Below, in pieces: positions 1 to 7,436 of a stretch of 10,558 nt of DNA (the stretch's first letter is position 1; every line of letters begins with the position of its first letter). Source of the stretch: Euperipatoides rowelli (lineage: Eukaryota > Onychophora > Udeonychophora > Euonychophora > Peripatopsidae); the NCBI GenBank assembly GCA_003024985.2, contig PXIH01S0009361.1, one strand, 5' to 3'. A model generated the notes under the pieces. It saw nothing but the letters and a program-made list of their open reading frames with translations. It searched no databases and was not told the DNA's origin. A program made the translations under genes and the position numbers.

Positions 1-125
1 TCAGTTTTAAAATTAATGGTCGATTAAAATTCGATTAAATTGATCACCGATTAATCAATTCATAACAAAATTAATCGATTAAAGCTTTAATTGATTAACT
101 GGTTCGATTAATCAACTAATCAGCC
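1..125. repeat. Degenerate GATTAA/TTAATC short-motif repeat
   Basis: GATTAA occurs six times in about 95 bases (22, 33, 49, 77, 93, 106), usually preceded by C or T, and its complement TTAATC is interleaved with it. TTAATCGATTAA at 71-82 is a perfect 12-bp palindrome. Spacing is irregular (11 to 28 bases), so this is a degraded tandem or fold-back array rather than a clean satellite. It runs off the left edge, so the full extent is unknown. No coding potential is seen. Confidence 0.5.
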
Positions 126-631
126 ACCCTTAATTATAATGTTTTTCAAACATTATAATATAATGTTTATCTTTTTTTTTTTTTTTTTAAATCGCCGAGT
201 ACCGCACCATATAGGTTTTTAGTGAGAATCAACAAGCTATCTTTAACTTAGCACGTAGATTCAGGATTGCAATTACTGTGGTTGTAATGCTTTTAATAAA
301 TGCAAGAAATGAAAAGTAAGCCAAATAATTCACTGTGATGATGATGATTACATTTATTTGCCAAGATCTTTCATACATATATGGATTGTATTCAACTGGG
401 CGGAGGTACACACTAAAATAGATTTTTTACAGTATCAGTAAAAACAATTAAGAATGAAAAAATGATTAACAATTAATTTGTTGGCATTAAATTTAAAAAG
501 TATTAATATCCTTACTGTGAAGAGTGAGATACAATGGCGAAAAGTTTAAAATAAAAATGTATTTAAAAAACATTTGAATAAAAACACTTGGTAATTAAAA
601 CTTTTAAAAATAGTTTTATATTGAAGTTAAT
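126..631. other. AT-rich non-coding stretch with hairpin and T17 tract
   Basis: No gene is recognised. At 133-159 there is a perfect 12-bp stem (ATTATAATGTTT, 3-base loop, AAACATTATAAT), and a third complementary arm follows directly at 159-168. A T17 tract lies at 172-188. An antisense open frame of 60 codons (229-411) is hydrophobic in its second half but matches no family I know and is short enough to be chance. The stretch next to 632 may be the 3' untranslated part of the Penelope-like element, but I see no terminal repeat that proves it. Confidence 0.4.
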
Positions 632-898
632 TTAACAGCTGTCAGTAGTGTTATTAAGTTTAGGCTTCATGTGCAGAATGAATAAACTTTCTAAAATTAG
701 CCGTTTTTGTCTATTATGATTCTGCGTTAGAATATTAAAATTTTTGTGTGATGCGTTATGAGATGTATTAATTAGATGAATTTGAATAATGGACTGGCCG
801 TCGTAATTTGTATGCTCGCGAATACATTTTGAAATCTGCCGGCCTGACGTGCCGACATAGTCCAATGTGCATTCGCAATGGAAATGGTAGATGAGGGG
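632..898 (-). pseudogene. GIY-YIG endonuclease domain of the Penelope-like element
   Basis: This C-terminal domain of about 89 codons would nick target DNA in an active Penelope-like element. The first half reads LIYHFHCEC followed by TLDYVGTSGR. That gives IY for the GIY motif, a CxC pair, and YVG for YIG, then IREH with the expected Arg and His. The second half has SIIQIHL, then TSH (the xGH position), and RLILESLFI, whose Glu matches the conserved catalytic glutamate region. The Gly of GIY is replaced by Leu. A TGA at 899-901 sits directly upstream, so no protein can run into this domain from the RT. The final stop is TAA at 632-634, shortly after KPKLN, where family members normally end or nearly end. 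Confidence 0.85.
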
Positions 899-1440
899 TC
901 AAGGGATGGGGATGAGAAATTTATTTTTCAAATTTTTTAAAGAAATTTTTTAAATTAGGGGAGGATGAGGTTGTAAGTTGTAATTGTATACTATTGTTGT
1001 TTAAAAGTATTTTATGTGTCTTGAGGAAGTTGTTGAAAATGGGTTCAATTATGATAGTAACTAATATTATCTATTTTGATATATTTTTTTATTTCATTTT
1101 GGAAATTGTATTTTTTATTTTTAATTAATTTATAAGGAAGTTTAAATTGTAAATATAGTTTTTCTGTATTTTGTATATNAGTGTTACAAAGAAAATTAAG
1201 TTTATTAGGGGTTGTGTCATCCGTATGCGCATGTTGGGGGTGGGGGTCAGGTGGTGGTATATTTGGATTTGTGATATTGATGGATTTTGATTTAATTTTT
1301 GAATGTTGTTTGATTTATTTTTTATTTTGTTAGAATTATTTTTTATATAATGTATATATTCATCAAAATAAGAAGTAAGTGATGGTTGCGGGTAGATTTG
1401 ATTAATATAGAAGCGTTGTATATGATTAGAAGTTAGTTTC

Positions 1441-2220
1441 AATATTGTATTTTTTTATTAGGTTTGCTGGATATTTATTTTGAAAAAATATGTTTGTAAT
1501 TATATAAAATTCTTATTTTAAAAGGTGTTGATTAGAGCATATGTGGAGGGCTCTATTTATCTCTTGTTTTAAGTTATTCAATATTCTATGTGATGGATAG
1601 TTTGAATTGTATGTTATTTTTATTGAGTTTTGGGAAGGTTTACGGAAAACTGTATATTCAAGTGATTGTTTGTGACGTATTATGGTAACATCTAAAAAGT
1701 TTAATTTATTATTTATTTCTGATTCNCTTGTAAACTGAATGTTTTTATCTTGTTTATTAAAGGTTTCAAATAGAATTGAGATTGCGTCATCGTTTTCAAT
1801 TATTAATATGATGTCATCCACAAATCTTTCGTAAAATTTTATTAAGGGTTTAGTACCTTTATAGATGTTTTTAATTTTAAGTATTTTATTTTCAATAATA
1901 CCAATTTGAATATCTGCAAGTTATCCTGATATTGGTGATCCCATTCCAGCCCTCTGGGTCTGATGATATGGGAGATTATTAAATATGCATGGTAGCTCTT
2001 TAGTGCAGAGTTGAAGAAGATGGTGTAAATCGGAAATTTTTATATTAATTGTTTTATCTTTATCAGTTCTAAAATGATTAAGAATGTGATCGATAGCGGT
2101 ATCAATATTGATAGAACCGTACACATTGGATACGTCAAATGAGATTAATCTATTTTGTTGATTAAATTTAATTTTATTAAGTTTAGAAATAAGATCATTA
2201 TTGTTTTTTATATTATTAAG
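1441..2220 (-). pseudogene. RT palm core of the Penelope-like element
   Basis: This is the longest same-frame part of the element. Starting near LLPHINKYNPSL (about 2215-2260), one frame runs through NNDLISKL, motif A with its catalytic Asp (GAC, 2134-2136), a helical insert rich in His and Leu, and then QRAGMGSPISG. A TAA stop at 1921-1923 follows, and the same frame resumes as LADIQIGIIENKIL, KFYERFVDDIILII and the NKLNFLDV region, then VFRKPSQNSIKITYNSNYP. A second stop (1513-1515) interrupts what would be the NGYP segment, seen here as FFQNKYPANLI. Both metal-binding motifs survive: Asp in motif A and the DD pair in FVDD, where the family usually has YVDD. Only two single-codon stops break about 250 codons, which suggests moderate age. 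The N at 1726 falls just before the ESE motif. Confidence 0.85.
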
Positions 2221-2639
2221 TGATGGATTGTATTTGTTTATATGCGGTAATAGCCATTTTATTGTTTTTGGAATAATAAGTGGAGGTGGTAGCGACTAGG
2301 GGTCTCCAGCCACCATCTTTTTTGTGTAATTTATATTTTCCGAATATTGTTGAGGGGGTGCTGTTAGATGGATATATTTTATTACATATTGCGTTGGTTA
2401 TAGTTTTATTGATTAGTAGTGAGTATAGGAGTGTTTTAAAAGATAAATGTTGGGTGTTATGTTTACTTTTTTTAAGTTGAATGAAATTGTTTTTTTCTGA
2501 GGCTGCATGCATTGTAAAATGTATTCTGTTTTGTTAAGGGCTATTAATGTGTGAGATTTGTCGGCAATAAGTATTATTAGATCGTTACTTTTTAAGAAAT
2601 GATTTATTGATTTAATCTCATTATGAGAAGCGGGTGTAG

Positions 2640-3136
2640 GGTTAATTCATTTATTTTTATTTTTATATGCATTAAATTTAGTCTATCTTTCAGAATTAGT
2701 AGTGGGTTGTTTTCAACAGATTCAATGTATGGTAAAATATTTTGAAAAATAAATTCTATTTCTGCTTGGTACAGTATTTGGTCATATTTATGGGGGTTGG
2801 AGTTAAAAGTAAATTTTGGTCCATAATGGGTATGGTTTTTAGGTGATTTGGAAAAGGTGTATCCGATTTATTAATGAATCCAGGTTGTTGTGTAGGTGAG
2901 GGATTATATGAAAGGGTTGTTTGTATGTCTATGGGGGGAGGGGGTAAGGGAGATGTAGGTTGTGTGATAGATGTAAGAATAGTGTGTTGAGCATGTGTGA
3001 TAATATTTATCAATAATGTTCGTTCTTGTGAAGCATGTGTACATAACAAGGGTATGGGGCAACTGTGAGTATTTCCATATATGTGAGGATCTGTGAAGTG
3101 GAGGTCATTAAACCGGGGTATATCTGTAGGTATCAT
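2640..3136 (-). pseudogene. N-terminal part of the Penelope-like element
   Basis: An ATG-initiated frame (start 3134-3136) runs 126 codons. It contains a Pro/Thr/Ser-rich stretch including SPLPPPPID, then NLLLTPTPINM, which resembles the L.kGl.F.PTP block found before the RT in many Penelope-like proteins, and ends at a TAG. The reading then shifts to a frame giving YDQILYQAEIEFIFQNILP and onwards, as expected for the alpha-helical segment that precedes the DKG motif. Family membership of the extreme N-terminus rests on position and the one short block, not on strong conservation. The element meets repeat A1 about 25 bases upstream of the ATG. Confidence 0.6.
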
Positions 3137-3161
3137 TTAATTATCCTTGATCTTTTTTAGG

Positions 3162-3480
3162 CCCTTCACTGATGGATTAAGTGTAAGGAAAATTATTTTT
3201 CCCCATACAAAAGTCAAACATAACGCCAATTCTGAGGGCAAAAAACAACAGAAGTCATAAAAGGAGCTGAATCTGCATTTGATAAAAACTAAGTCAGGTG
3301 CATAGTCATTTCTATACCTTCCCGTACTGATCCATCTGCCAGTGAATTGATATGACTCAATTCTTCTCAACTCAGTGCTGTCTTGCATTTTCCGTGAGAG
3401 AGAGATAAATACCTTAGACGAATGAGCACAGCATTTGCCTACATGTCCTTCATTTCAAATTAAAGCTCTCAGAAAGTTAC
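3162..3480 (+). repeat. Unidentified interspersed repeat family A, copy 1
   Basis: Non-coding repeat, aligned by eye to 5364-5626 (same strand) and to the reverse complement of 7130-7436. Shared landmarks in order are CCCTTCA..G, ATTAAGTG, TACAAAAGTCAA, AACGCCAA, AAGTCATAAAA, AACTAAGTC, a CTTCCCGTACTGA block, TTTTCC(G/A)TGAGAG and GAATGAG. Copy 1 has no insertion at its right end, so it shows the uninterrupted arrangement CCTTAGACGAATGAG. Beyond about 3480 the similarity fades. An 83-codon antisense frame here (3137-3388) is not conserved between copies. I cannot name the family. Confidence 0.6.
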
Positions 3481-3552
3481 GTCAAAAACACTGAAGCTCA
3501 AACTTGCTCTCATCCGAGTGAAGGCATTTTTTTTTTAAAAAATTGTCCCACA

Positions 3553-3800
3553 CTTTAGGCTGGCGCCACACAGGACTATCTGCTGGGCCTGCAACCCAGT
3601 TTTAAAAACACTTAGTTTTTGATGGGATGTGCCATACCTGAGGTTTGAAGTGGAAATAGAGCATGTTTTAAAACTTGTGGTGGTGGTAGTTTGTGTTAGA
3701 ATGAACATACCTTTTTAAAAAAACATTGTTTTCAGTGCATTGTGCCACACACAATGCAATCAATTCTCAAACCGTGATAAATATTGTGAAACTGGTCTGC
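3553..3800 (+). repeat. Possible diverged family B relic with 9-bp hairpin
   Basis: The segment opens TTTAGGCTGGCGCCACACAG, similar to the left end of family B (TTAGGCTCCTG.CACACCTAG). Further in it keeps AAAAACACTTAG and a GATG.GATGTGCCAT stretch that loosely recalls family B's interior. Similarity is patchy, so membership is uncertain. Inside it, 3736-3758 forms a perfect 9-bp stem TGCATTGTG / CACAATGCA around CCACA. No coding frame is credible. Confidence 0.3.
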
Positions 3801-5351
3801 TTTAACTCACATCAAGTTCAATGGATGACCTATCTATGTTTACTCTTATGTAGAGTTATACATAAAATAGGGTTATCTTCATCTTGATGTTGGATGTCAA
3901 CAGAGATAGGTGTTGCCAATATGATATCCAGAAAACAAGTGCTGCCACCTATTAAGAATAAAACATTATGAAAAAAAAATGCTGCACACATTCTGTTTTC
4001 ACACCAATGCAACGGATAGTTCTGCAAGGCACCACCCTTAGATTTTTTATCCATTGTGAGCTCTTCTGTGATTTAAAAAAAAGATGCCCCGAAGAATAGG
4101 AAAGTCTAAGCAAATCATCTGGTGCATGTATAAAGAATATTATTTCATATCCCTCCCTCATACTTAATTCCAGATTAAAAGGGTTAAATAATGATAATAA
4201 ATCATTGCATGTTTAACTAAAAGTAAAACATCTACTCGGTATAATTTGTTAGAAATGGTGTCAGTGGATAAATTGTAACTATTTTTAAGATTTGTTCATT
4301 AATTATCATTTAAAAATAGTGTATGTTAATGTATTTCAGAAAATAGGTTAAATATAATAGAAATCTCAAAATTAAGTACCCTCTATTATTTATTTATAGG
4401 CATATATGGGGGGGGGGGGGCTAATCTCGAGAATGTCATTGTCCTAAAACATTCTGATATGTACAAAAAATGGAAGAAAATAATTGTCATTTTCCCATTT
4501 TATTAATCATTTTAGTTTTTCATTTTCTATTAGTTAATCCTTTACCTGTCTAAACTTTATATTCTCTTTCATCATTTACGAAGCAGACCTTTTTTTTTTC
4601 ATTACAATGATTTGAAAATCGTATTTGGTTGTTATCAAACAATTCAGCACCTACTGCACTTGTCTATCAGTTGAGGTGTGAATCTCTACATTAATAATTC
4701 TAATCTGGATAAGACAGGTAAAAAAAAAAAAACAGAGGAATGTGTAGAATTTCGTGATAAGCATGTGTTTTGCTCTGATGGAAAACAAGATGGAAGACTG
4801 CATATGAATCATGTGTATGGAATGATGGGATAGCATCAAGAATGTTGACTAGGGGAGGTATAAGAATCTGTAAAAACTGGAACCTTTAGCAAGATAAAGC
4901 ACACAAACTGCAATTCCTTTTTATTTTTATAGATCACAGCCTAAAATTTCTTGTTTTTTTTTAATAGTTTGAATCATCTACATGTAACCTGATCTGAATA
5001 GTAGGATCTAAATTTAATATTCTATTATTATTTCAATTCAATGGATATTAATTTTGTTTGTTTTTCATTATGATTTGAATCGCCAATTTGCATTTTCTCT
5101 TTCATTTCCTCATTCTTGTTATCTCATAGCATCTTATGTAGATTAATTCTGCCGTTTAAAATTTCTTTAAAATGTATTTTTTTTTTTTTTTTAATTTTGA
5201 TGGTTTATTTATATAAATAATATTTTTAATAAATATCCATGTTCATGGGCCCTCAATTTCTGGCTTAGAAATTTTCCAACCTTTTAAATTATATTTTATT
5301 TAATTATTTAAGACTGGTCAGTAAAACCTTGACATATCCTAGTGTCTCATC
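3801..5351. other. AT-rich non-coding DNA, no gene recognised
   Basis: Nothing here can be assigned to a gene or known element. It contains a G13 homopolymer at 4408-4420, T-rich tracts near 4590 and 5177, and A-tracts near 3970 and 4723. Antisense frames at 3830-4054, 3952-4161 and 4651-4839 are 60 to 75 codons, overlap each other in places, and have compositions typical of chance AT-rich ORFs. The stretch around 3840-4110 has less skewed composition than its surroundings and could be an old repeat, but no second copy is visible in the window. Confidence 0.4.
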
Positions 5352-5626
5352 AAGTTTCTGTAACCCTTCAGTGCATTAAGTGCATGGGAAATTCTCCCCT
5401 TCCCCCGTGTACAAAAGTCAAGTGGAACACCAACGCCAAGAGCGGCTTCTAATTGAGAAAAATGTAAAAGTCATAAAAGATTCCATGTAGAATGCTGCTT
5501 GGAAAAAAAAACTAAGTCGGGTAAAAATTAATTTTCATGTCTTTCCGTATTGAATAAATATAATGGATTAATTTATCTAAGCTTGGCTTATCTGAGTCGT
5601 GTTTTCCATGAGAGGAAAAATCTATC
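5352..5626 (+). repeat. Unidentified repeat family A, copy 2, interrupted by B1
   Basis: Matches copy 1 from AACCCTTCAGTGCATTAAGTG (near 5362) through ACAAAAGTCAA, ACGCCAAGAG, AAGTCATAAAAGA, AACTAAGTCGGGTA, GTCTTTCCGTATTGA and GTTTTCCATGAGAGG. Similarity to copy 3 may start earlier (CTGGTCA near 5314). At ATCTTA (5624-5629) the match to family A stops and family B begins, whereas copy 1 continues with GACGAATGAG. This is therefore a truncated family A copy. The missing right end is not found immediately after B1. Confidence 0.6.
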
Positions 5627-5960
5627 TTAGGCTCCTGACACACCTAGCTGTTTTTTTAACGCTCGCGTCCTCCGACCGGGTTGAAATACGCTGGTTCAAT
5701 TAAAAAATTGATGTATCACACTTAGCGTTGATTTCAATTTCAAAGTTGTGCCATGTTATCAGTTTCTCAAACTGGCTGAAAATAAACTTTATAGTGTATA
5801 TGGAATTATTTGTTTGTTTTTATGTTGTATATGTAAATGTTTTTTTAAAATAATAATATTCATGAAAATATTTATTTAAGTAAAGAATTGAAAGATTTGT
5901 GATAATTTAATTGAAAATATTTACATTGATTATATTTTTTTTACTAGAAAACATATTGAT
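5625..5960 (+). repeat. Unidentified repeat family B, copy 1
   Basis: About 330 bases closely resembling 9406-9740 on the same strand, with few gaps. Shared blocks in order are TCTTAGGCTCCTG.CACACC, TCCTCCGACCGG.TTGAAAT, TTGATGTATC.CACTTAGCG, TTGT.CCATGTTATCAGTTT, AAACTGGCTG.AAATAAAC, GTTGTATATGTAAATGTTTT, AATAATATTCATGAAAATAT and CTAGAAAACATAT. The left end is GC-richer and the right end strongly AT-rich. No ORF is shared by the two copies, so it is non-autonomous: a MITE-like element, a SINE-like element or the tail of a larger element. I see no clear terminal inverted repeat. The left boundary falls inside family A copy 2. Confidence 0.8.
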
Positions 5961-6165
5961 AAAGGTTCTTTACTCTGCAAGGCCTTCTCCCCACTTCTGT
6001 GAGGAGATGCTCTGCAATGAATTTATAATTAGGCATTGCAATTGTAAATGTCTGGCAAACAAGAGTATTAAATAAAACCCGATGTTTACTGCATGAGTTC
6101 AGAAAATAAAAAAGATTGAAAATGAAACAAATGAATGATTTAAAGATTTGGCTAAATAAAATCAA
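5944..6165 (-). pseudogene. Possible transposase-derived coding fragment (uncertain)
   Basis: An antisense frame of 73 codons ends at the TAG overlapping the right end of repeat B1. Its central part, FNTLVCQTFTIAMPNYKF followed by IAEHLLTEVGRRPCRV, has a protein-like composition unusual for this region. It weakly recalls the hAT-transposase stretch in which a Phe-rich lead is followed by a P.Y..P....L...L segment. This is a resemblance from memory, not a confident match. The first third (Phe/Ile-rich) looks like chance AT translation. The ATG-like start is not meaningful. It could equally be a spurious ORF or an old exon fragment. Confidence 0.2.
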
Positions 6166-6175
6166 TCAATCAATG
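6161..6175. promoter_or_regulatory. Tandem ATCAATCAA, PBX/Exd-type consensus (speculative)
   Basis: ATCAATCAATCAATG contains two overlapping copies of ATCAATCAA, the classic in-vitro consensus for PBX1 and related PBC-class proteins. It lies about 1.9 kb upstream of the exon of a PBC gene. In DNA this rich in A and T, and as a simple ATCA tetramer repeat, it may well be chance. No function is claimed. Confidence 0.15.
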
Positions 6176-6469
6176 TCCTCTGATTAATTAATAAAAATAA
6201 ATCCTTTTATCAATAAAGTTATTTTAGTTTTTTTTTTATGAAATTAATTTAGTTTTTATAAAAAAAATCCTTTTATGATAACTTGCTATGAATAATTAGA
6301 AAAATGTTTTACTTCCAAATATTTTATAAAGAATTCAAACTTTATTTCATTTATTTAATACTGTATTTTTCGTAAACAATAGCCACTTCAATAGATCGCC
6401 ATATACGAAATACACTGGGTCTGAATACTCGCTTCAAATAACATTGAAGGTATGTGATTTTGTGATAAC

Positions 6470-6694
6470 AATCTCCGCTCGTCCTCCACTGGCTGTCTAG
6501 TAACTGCAGCGGAATCCGCTGACAGCAACAAGCTAGTAGCGGGGCCCAAGCGGACTAAAAGCAATGGTATAACGCTCCGTTACAGCAGGTGGTTGAAATC
6601 CCATTAGTGTGAAACCTCAACACGAAAANAAAGAAATTTCAAACAAATGGAGGAGACGCTCGTCAAAAACCACCAGGTCTGACAGCGGCCTTAG
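6470..6694. repeat. GC-rich fold-back patch with family-B-like blocks
   Basis: The patch stands out as GC-richer than its flanks. 6571-6600 (AACGCTCCGTTACAGC..., ending GGTTGAAATC) resembles the family B left-end block on the plus strand. 6633-6693, read in reverse, gives TAAGGCCGCTGTCAGACCTG, then GACGAGCG, CTCCTCC and TTTGAAAT, matching the same block in the opposite orientation. The two face each other, as in a fold-back element. A third similar stretch, CGCTCGTCCTCCACTGG, lies near 6478. 6507-6521 is a 7-bp-arm palindrome (CAGCGGA A TCCGCTG). A 67-codon frame crossing it (6609-6812) is not credible as a gene. Inference: a diverged family B relative or a related palindromic MITE. Confidence 0.4.
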
Positions 6695-7129
6695 AAATGA
6701 AGTGCATGGTATGATGACTATAGATGGTTTGCTTTGTGATAAATGTTTCATAAAAAACACTAGGGCACAAACTTGTACGTCTATTAATTTTTTTCTCTCT
6801 TTAGTACTGTAATGTATTTTTTTTTTAGATCACAGTTGATTAGGGTTGCCAGATGTCCCGATTTTCTGAAATTGACCCAATTTTAGGCCTCTTATCCCAG
6901 CATTCCATAAAGAATTGTTAAGACCATAAAATGACCTAGTTTCAAAATTTTATAAAAATAATTTCTCAATCTTGAATATATTATAGTCAACAAAATTTGA
7001 ATATTACAAAAGTATGTATATAAATCAGTGTATTATTAAACACCCTTTTTTAAACCCTTATAATTTATTCCACATCTAAATTCACGATCATTCTTTCAAT
7101 CATTCGTTCTTAGAAACTTCACTTCACTT
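6695..7129. other. AT-rich non-coding stretch, possible hAT-type end
   Basis: No gene is seen. TAGGGTTGCCAGATGTCCCG at 6841-6860 and the following 90 bases are less AT-biased than the rest. AGGGTTGCC-like starts are common at ends of hAT-type non-autonomous elements, but no matching inverted end (GGCAACCCT) is visible in the window. A T-rich tract lies at 6818-6827. Confidence 0.25.
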
Positions 7130-7436
7130 TAAAAGAAACTTTACCATTAAGCGAAGCACTTTATTCAAACAGTGTGTGTCTCATTCAGATATATTTTTCT
7201 CTCTTATGGAAAATCAATTCAGCGCTAAGGTGAATAAAAAAGTCAATCCATTAACAGATTGATTAGTACGGAAAGACACGGAAATGGCCATACTTTTGAC
7301 TTCATATTCAACAATTATTTTTATGACTTCCACTTACCATTTCAATATAAAGTTCACTTAGCATAGGCATTTCAGGTAGTATGTCACTAGGAAAAATTAT
7401 TCTCCAATAAAAGGGTGAACCTGAAAACATTGTCCC
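7130..7436 (-). repeat. Unidentified repeat family A, copy 3 (inverted)
   Basis: Read as the reverse complement, this copy shows the family A landmarks: CACCCTTTTATT near 7420, GGAAGTCATAAAA near 7330, AAGTCAAAAGTATGGCC, CCGTGTCTTTCCGTACTAAT, AATGGATTGAC, GATTTTCCATAAGAGAGAAA and TGAATGAGACACAC. The TGGTCAACCT near 7440 may correspond to CTGGTCAGTAAAACCT near 5314 in copy 2, extending the family leftward. Its right end continues past GAATGAG with partial similarity to copy 1 up to about 7130, so it lacks a family B insertion. No conserved ORF is present. Confidence 0.5.

Larger units (their letters stand above)
632..3136 (-). pseudogene. Penelope-like retroelement (RT + GIY-YIG endonuclease), degenerate copy
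   Basis: This is a decayed copy of a Penelope-like element, whose single protein copies element RNA into DNA at a nick made by its own endonuclease. Read on the minus strand, the order is: a proline-rich N-terminus from ATG 3134-3136; a helical-looking segment near 2780-2640 in a shifted frame; IADKSHTLIALNKTEYI, matching the family's DKG region, near 2530-2590; KYKLHKKDGGWRPLVATTS, matching the PKxHK...RPIVS block, near 2290-2360; RT motif A LISFDVSN (Asp codon 2134-2136); motif B AGMGSPIS just above 1923; motif C FVDD just above 1810; QFTxESExxxKLNFLD; and a C-terminal GIY-YIG domain ending at the 632-634 stop. The span of about 835 codons fits a full-length family protein. At least three frame changes lie between 2290 and 2780, and in-frame stops occur at 1921-1923, 1513-1515 and 899-901, so it is inactive. 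Stretches between 900 and 1440 are hard to assign. The base before motif C and the N at 1726 do not affect the call. Confidence 0.88.

Noticed and set aside
1125-1442. 105-codon antisense ORF rich in Asn, Ile and Thr as a separate gene
   Set aside because: It lies in the Penelope-like element between RT and endonuclease, starts at a non-ATG codon and appears to be an out-of-frame reading of decayed linker sequence.
2280-2480. Plus-strand ORF of 66 codons
   Set aside because: It overlaps the RT region of the Penelope-like element on the opposite strand and shows no family signal of its own.
3137-3388. 83-codon antisense ORF
   Set aside because: It lies inside repeat family A copy 1 and the frame is not preserved in the other two copies.
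3830-4161. Two overlapping antisense ORFs as host exons
   Set aside because: Neither shows convincing splice-site flanks plus a known domain; overlapping frames of this size are expected by chance here.
6609-6812. 67-codon plus-strand ORF
   Set aside because: It crosses an N and an inverted repeat block, has no recognisable domain and ends in low-complexity sequence.
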